A stretch of DNA of 57,562 nucleotides. Source: DATLWN01 sp964422615 (GTDB lineage Bacteria > Pseudomonadota > Zetaproteobacteria > Mariprofundales > Mariprofundaceae). Positions 56,794 to 57,562 of the stretch are shown here, piece after piece. Within the stretch, counting starts at the first letter, position 1, and each line of letters opens with the position of its first letter. A program made the position numbers and the translations under genes. Location of the stretch: positions 1-57,562 of the forward strand of contig CAYRBJ010000010.1 of the NCBI GenBank assembly GCA_964422615.1. The letters run 5' to 3'. The notes beneath the pieces were generated by a model, which did no database searches, was not told the DNA's origin, and was given only the letters and a program-made list of their open reading frames with translations.

Positions 56794-57562
56794 ATGCCGA
56801 ATTTTGCCGACATGGATGGAGTGATCTGGTTCGACGGCGAGATGGTGCCGTGGCGGGAGGCCAAGGTGCATGTGCTGACGCACACCCTGCATTACGGCAT
56901 GGGCGTGTTCGAGGGCGTACGCGCCTACGATGCCGATCAGGGTACGGCGATCTTCCGCCTGGCCGCGCATACCGAACGCCTGTTCCGCTCGGCCAAGATC
57001 ATGGGCATGCCGATGCCGTTCTCCAGGGACAAGCTGAATGCGGCCCAAATCGCCGCCGTGCGCGACAATAGCCTGGATTCGGCCTACATCCGGCCGATGT
57101 GCTTTTACGGTTCGGAGGGCATGGGGCTCAGGGCCGACAACCTGAAGGTGCACGTGATCGTCGCTGCCTGGAACTGGGGCGCCTACCTCGGGGCCGAAGC
57201 ACTGGAGCGGGGTATCCGTATCCGCACTTCGTCGTTCGCGCGCCATCATGTGAACATCGCCATGTGTAAGGCCAAGGCCAACGGCAACTACATCAGCTCG
57301 ATGCTGGGGCTGTCCGATGCGCTGCGTGACGGCTACGACGAGGCACTGTTTCTCGATGTCGATGGCTTTGTCGCCGAGGGTAGCGGGGAGAACTTCTTCA
57401 TCGTGCGCGATGGCGTGATTTACACGCCGGAGCTGACCGCTGCTCTTGATGGCATCACGCGTGCCACGGTGATACAGCTGGCCGAGGAGGCGGGGCTATC
57501 GGTGCATGAGAAGCGCATTACCCGCGACGAGGTGTATATCGCCGACGAGGCCTTTTTTACCG
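56794..57562 (+). CDS. ilvE: Branched-chain amino acid aminotransferase (3' truncated)
   Basis: A class IV PLP aminotransferase for the last step of Leu, Ile and Val synthesis. 256 of about 305 residues are present before the window ends. LTHTLHYGMGVFEGVRAY, the PLP lysine in AKANGNYISSMLGLSDAL (Lys161 by alignment to AAKAGGNYLSS), and EGSGENFFIVRDGVIYTP are all intact. ATG 56794 follows GAAGGATAGG, 4 bases after glnE. Confidence 0.94.
   Translation, partial: MPNFADMDGVIWFDGEMVPWREAKVHVLTHTLHYGMGVFEGVRAYDADQGTAIFRLAAHTERLFRSAKIMGMPMPFSRDKLNAAQIAAVRDNSLDSAYIRPMCFYGSEGMGLRADNLKVHVIVAAWNWGAYLGAEALERGIRIRTSSFARHHVNIAMCKAKANGNYISSMLGLSDALRDGYDEALFLDVDGFVAEGSGENFFIVRDGVIYTPELTAALDGITRATVIQLAEEAGLSVHEKRITRDEVYIADEAFFT

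Noticed and set aside
1..57562. CRISPR array, insertion sequence or prophage
   Set aside because: I saw no regularly spaced repeats, transposase, integrase or phage structural genes. Gene content is core metabolism and envelope functions throughout.

Overview
The window is about 57.6 kb of GC-rich, gene-dense bacterial chromosome. I see no rRNA, insertion sequence, phage gene or CRISPR array, and no stretch over 300 bases without a gene. It encodes LPS assembly (kdsD-kdsC-lptC-lptA-lptB), Mla phospholipid transport with a YhdP/AsmA-like protein, ubiquinone factors (ubiX, ubiK), glnE-ilvE, a ZapD-like protein, DnaQ and type IVa pilins. That set means a Gram-negative, ubiquinone-using proteobacterium of the Beta/Gamma/Zeta/Acidithiobacillia assemblage. 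The diverged gene neighbourhoods and Geobacter-like pilin N-termini suggest a lineage outside the well-studied enterics or pseudomonads, perhaps Zetaproteobacteria. That placement is inference only.

Layout. 1-6298 (minus): a truncated membrane-protein gene, then (in transcription order) ABC ATPase, zinc CDF exporter, argD, argF, argG, cytochrome b561-type protein and arsR. 6368-11929 (plus): trpF-trpB-trpA, a class II phosphodiesterase-like metallo-hydrolase, accD, folC. 11926-20799 (minus): NAD-dependent epimerase, plsY, LysM protein, dprA, topA, rimI, then ilvI-ilvH from their own promoter. 20944-23782 (plus): a membrane protein with a very basic tail and an acyl-CoA ligase. 23787-24272 (minus): yajQ. 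24363-32200 (plus): M23 peptidase, kds/lpt operon, ubiX, lipoprotein, ubiK, comM.

32288-37447 (plus) is the most distinctive region: a type IV pilin, an ABC exporter (ATPase, permease, membrane-anchored helical accessory protein), a second pilin, and a PglL/TfpO-like pilin glycosyltransferase. Each pilin gene is preceded by an excellent sigma-54 -24/-12 element. A lone pilP lies 5.5 kb further on. 37444-41977 (minus): hyuA, hyuB, tsaD. 42082-44176 (plus): outer-membrane barrel protein, pilP, nth. 44199-53939 (minus): mlaF-E-D-C, yhdP-like gene, dnaQ, a small phosphatase, tRNA-Gly(CCC), a degenerate ABC ATPase, zapD, a membrane protein, maf. 54015-end (plus): glnE and a truncated ilvE.

Three sequence-level themes stand out. 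First, translational coupling is pervasive: many adjacent genes overlap as ATGA, GTGA, TTGA or TGATG, with frequent TTG and GTG starts. Second, several genes that begin transcription units (dnaQ, glnE, argD, ubiX, mlaF, the pilin-linked ABC ATPase) lack a Shine-Dalgarno and have a -10-like hexamer ending 6-7 nt before the start codon, which suggests leaderless mRNAs. Third, two convergent gene pairs end on one shared CTAG, which supplies TAG on both strands.
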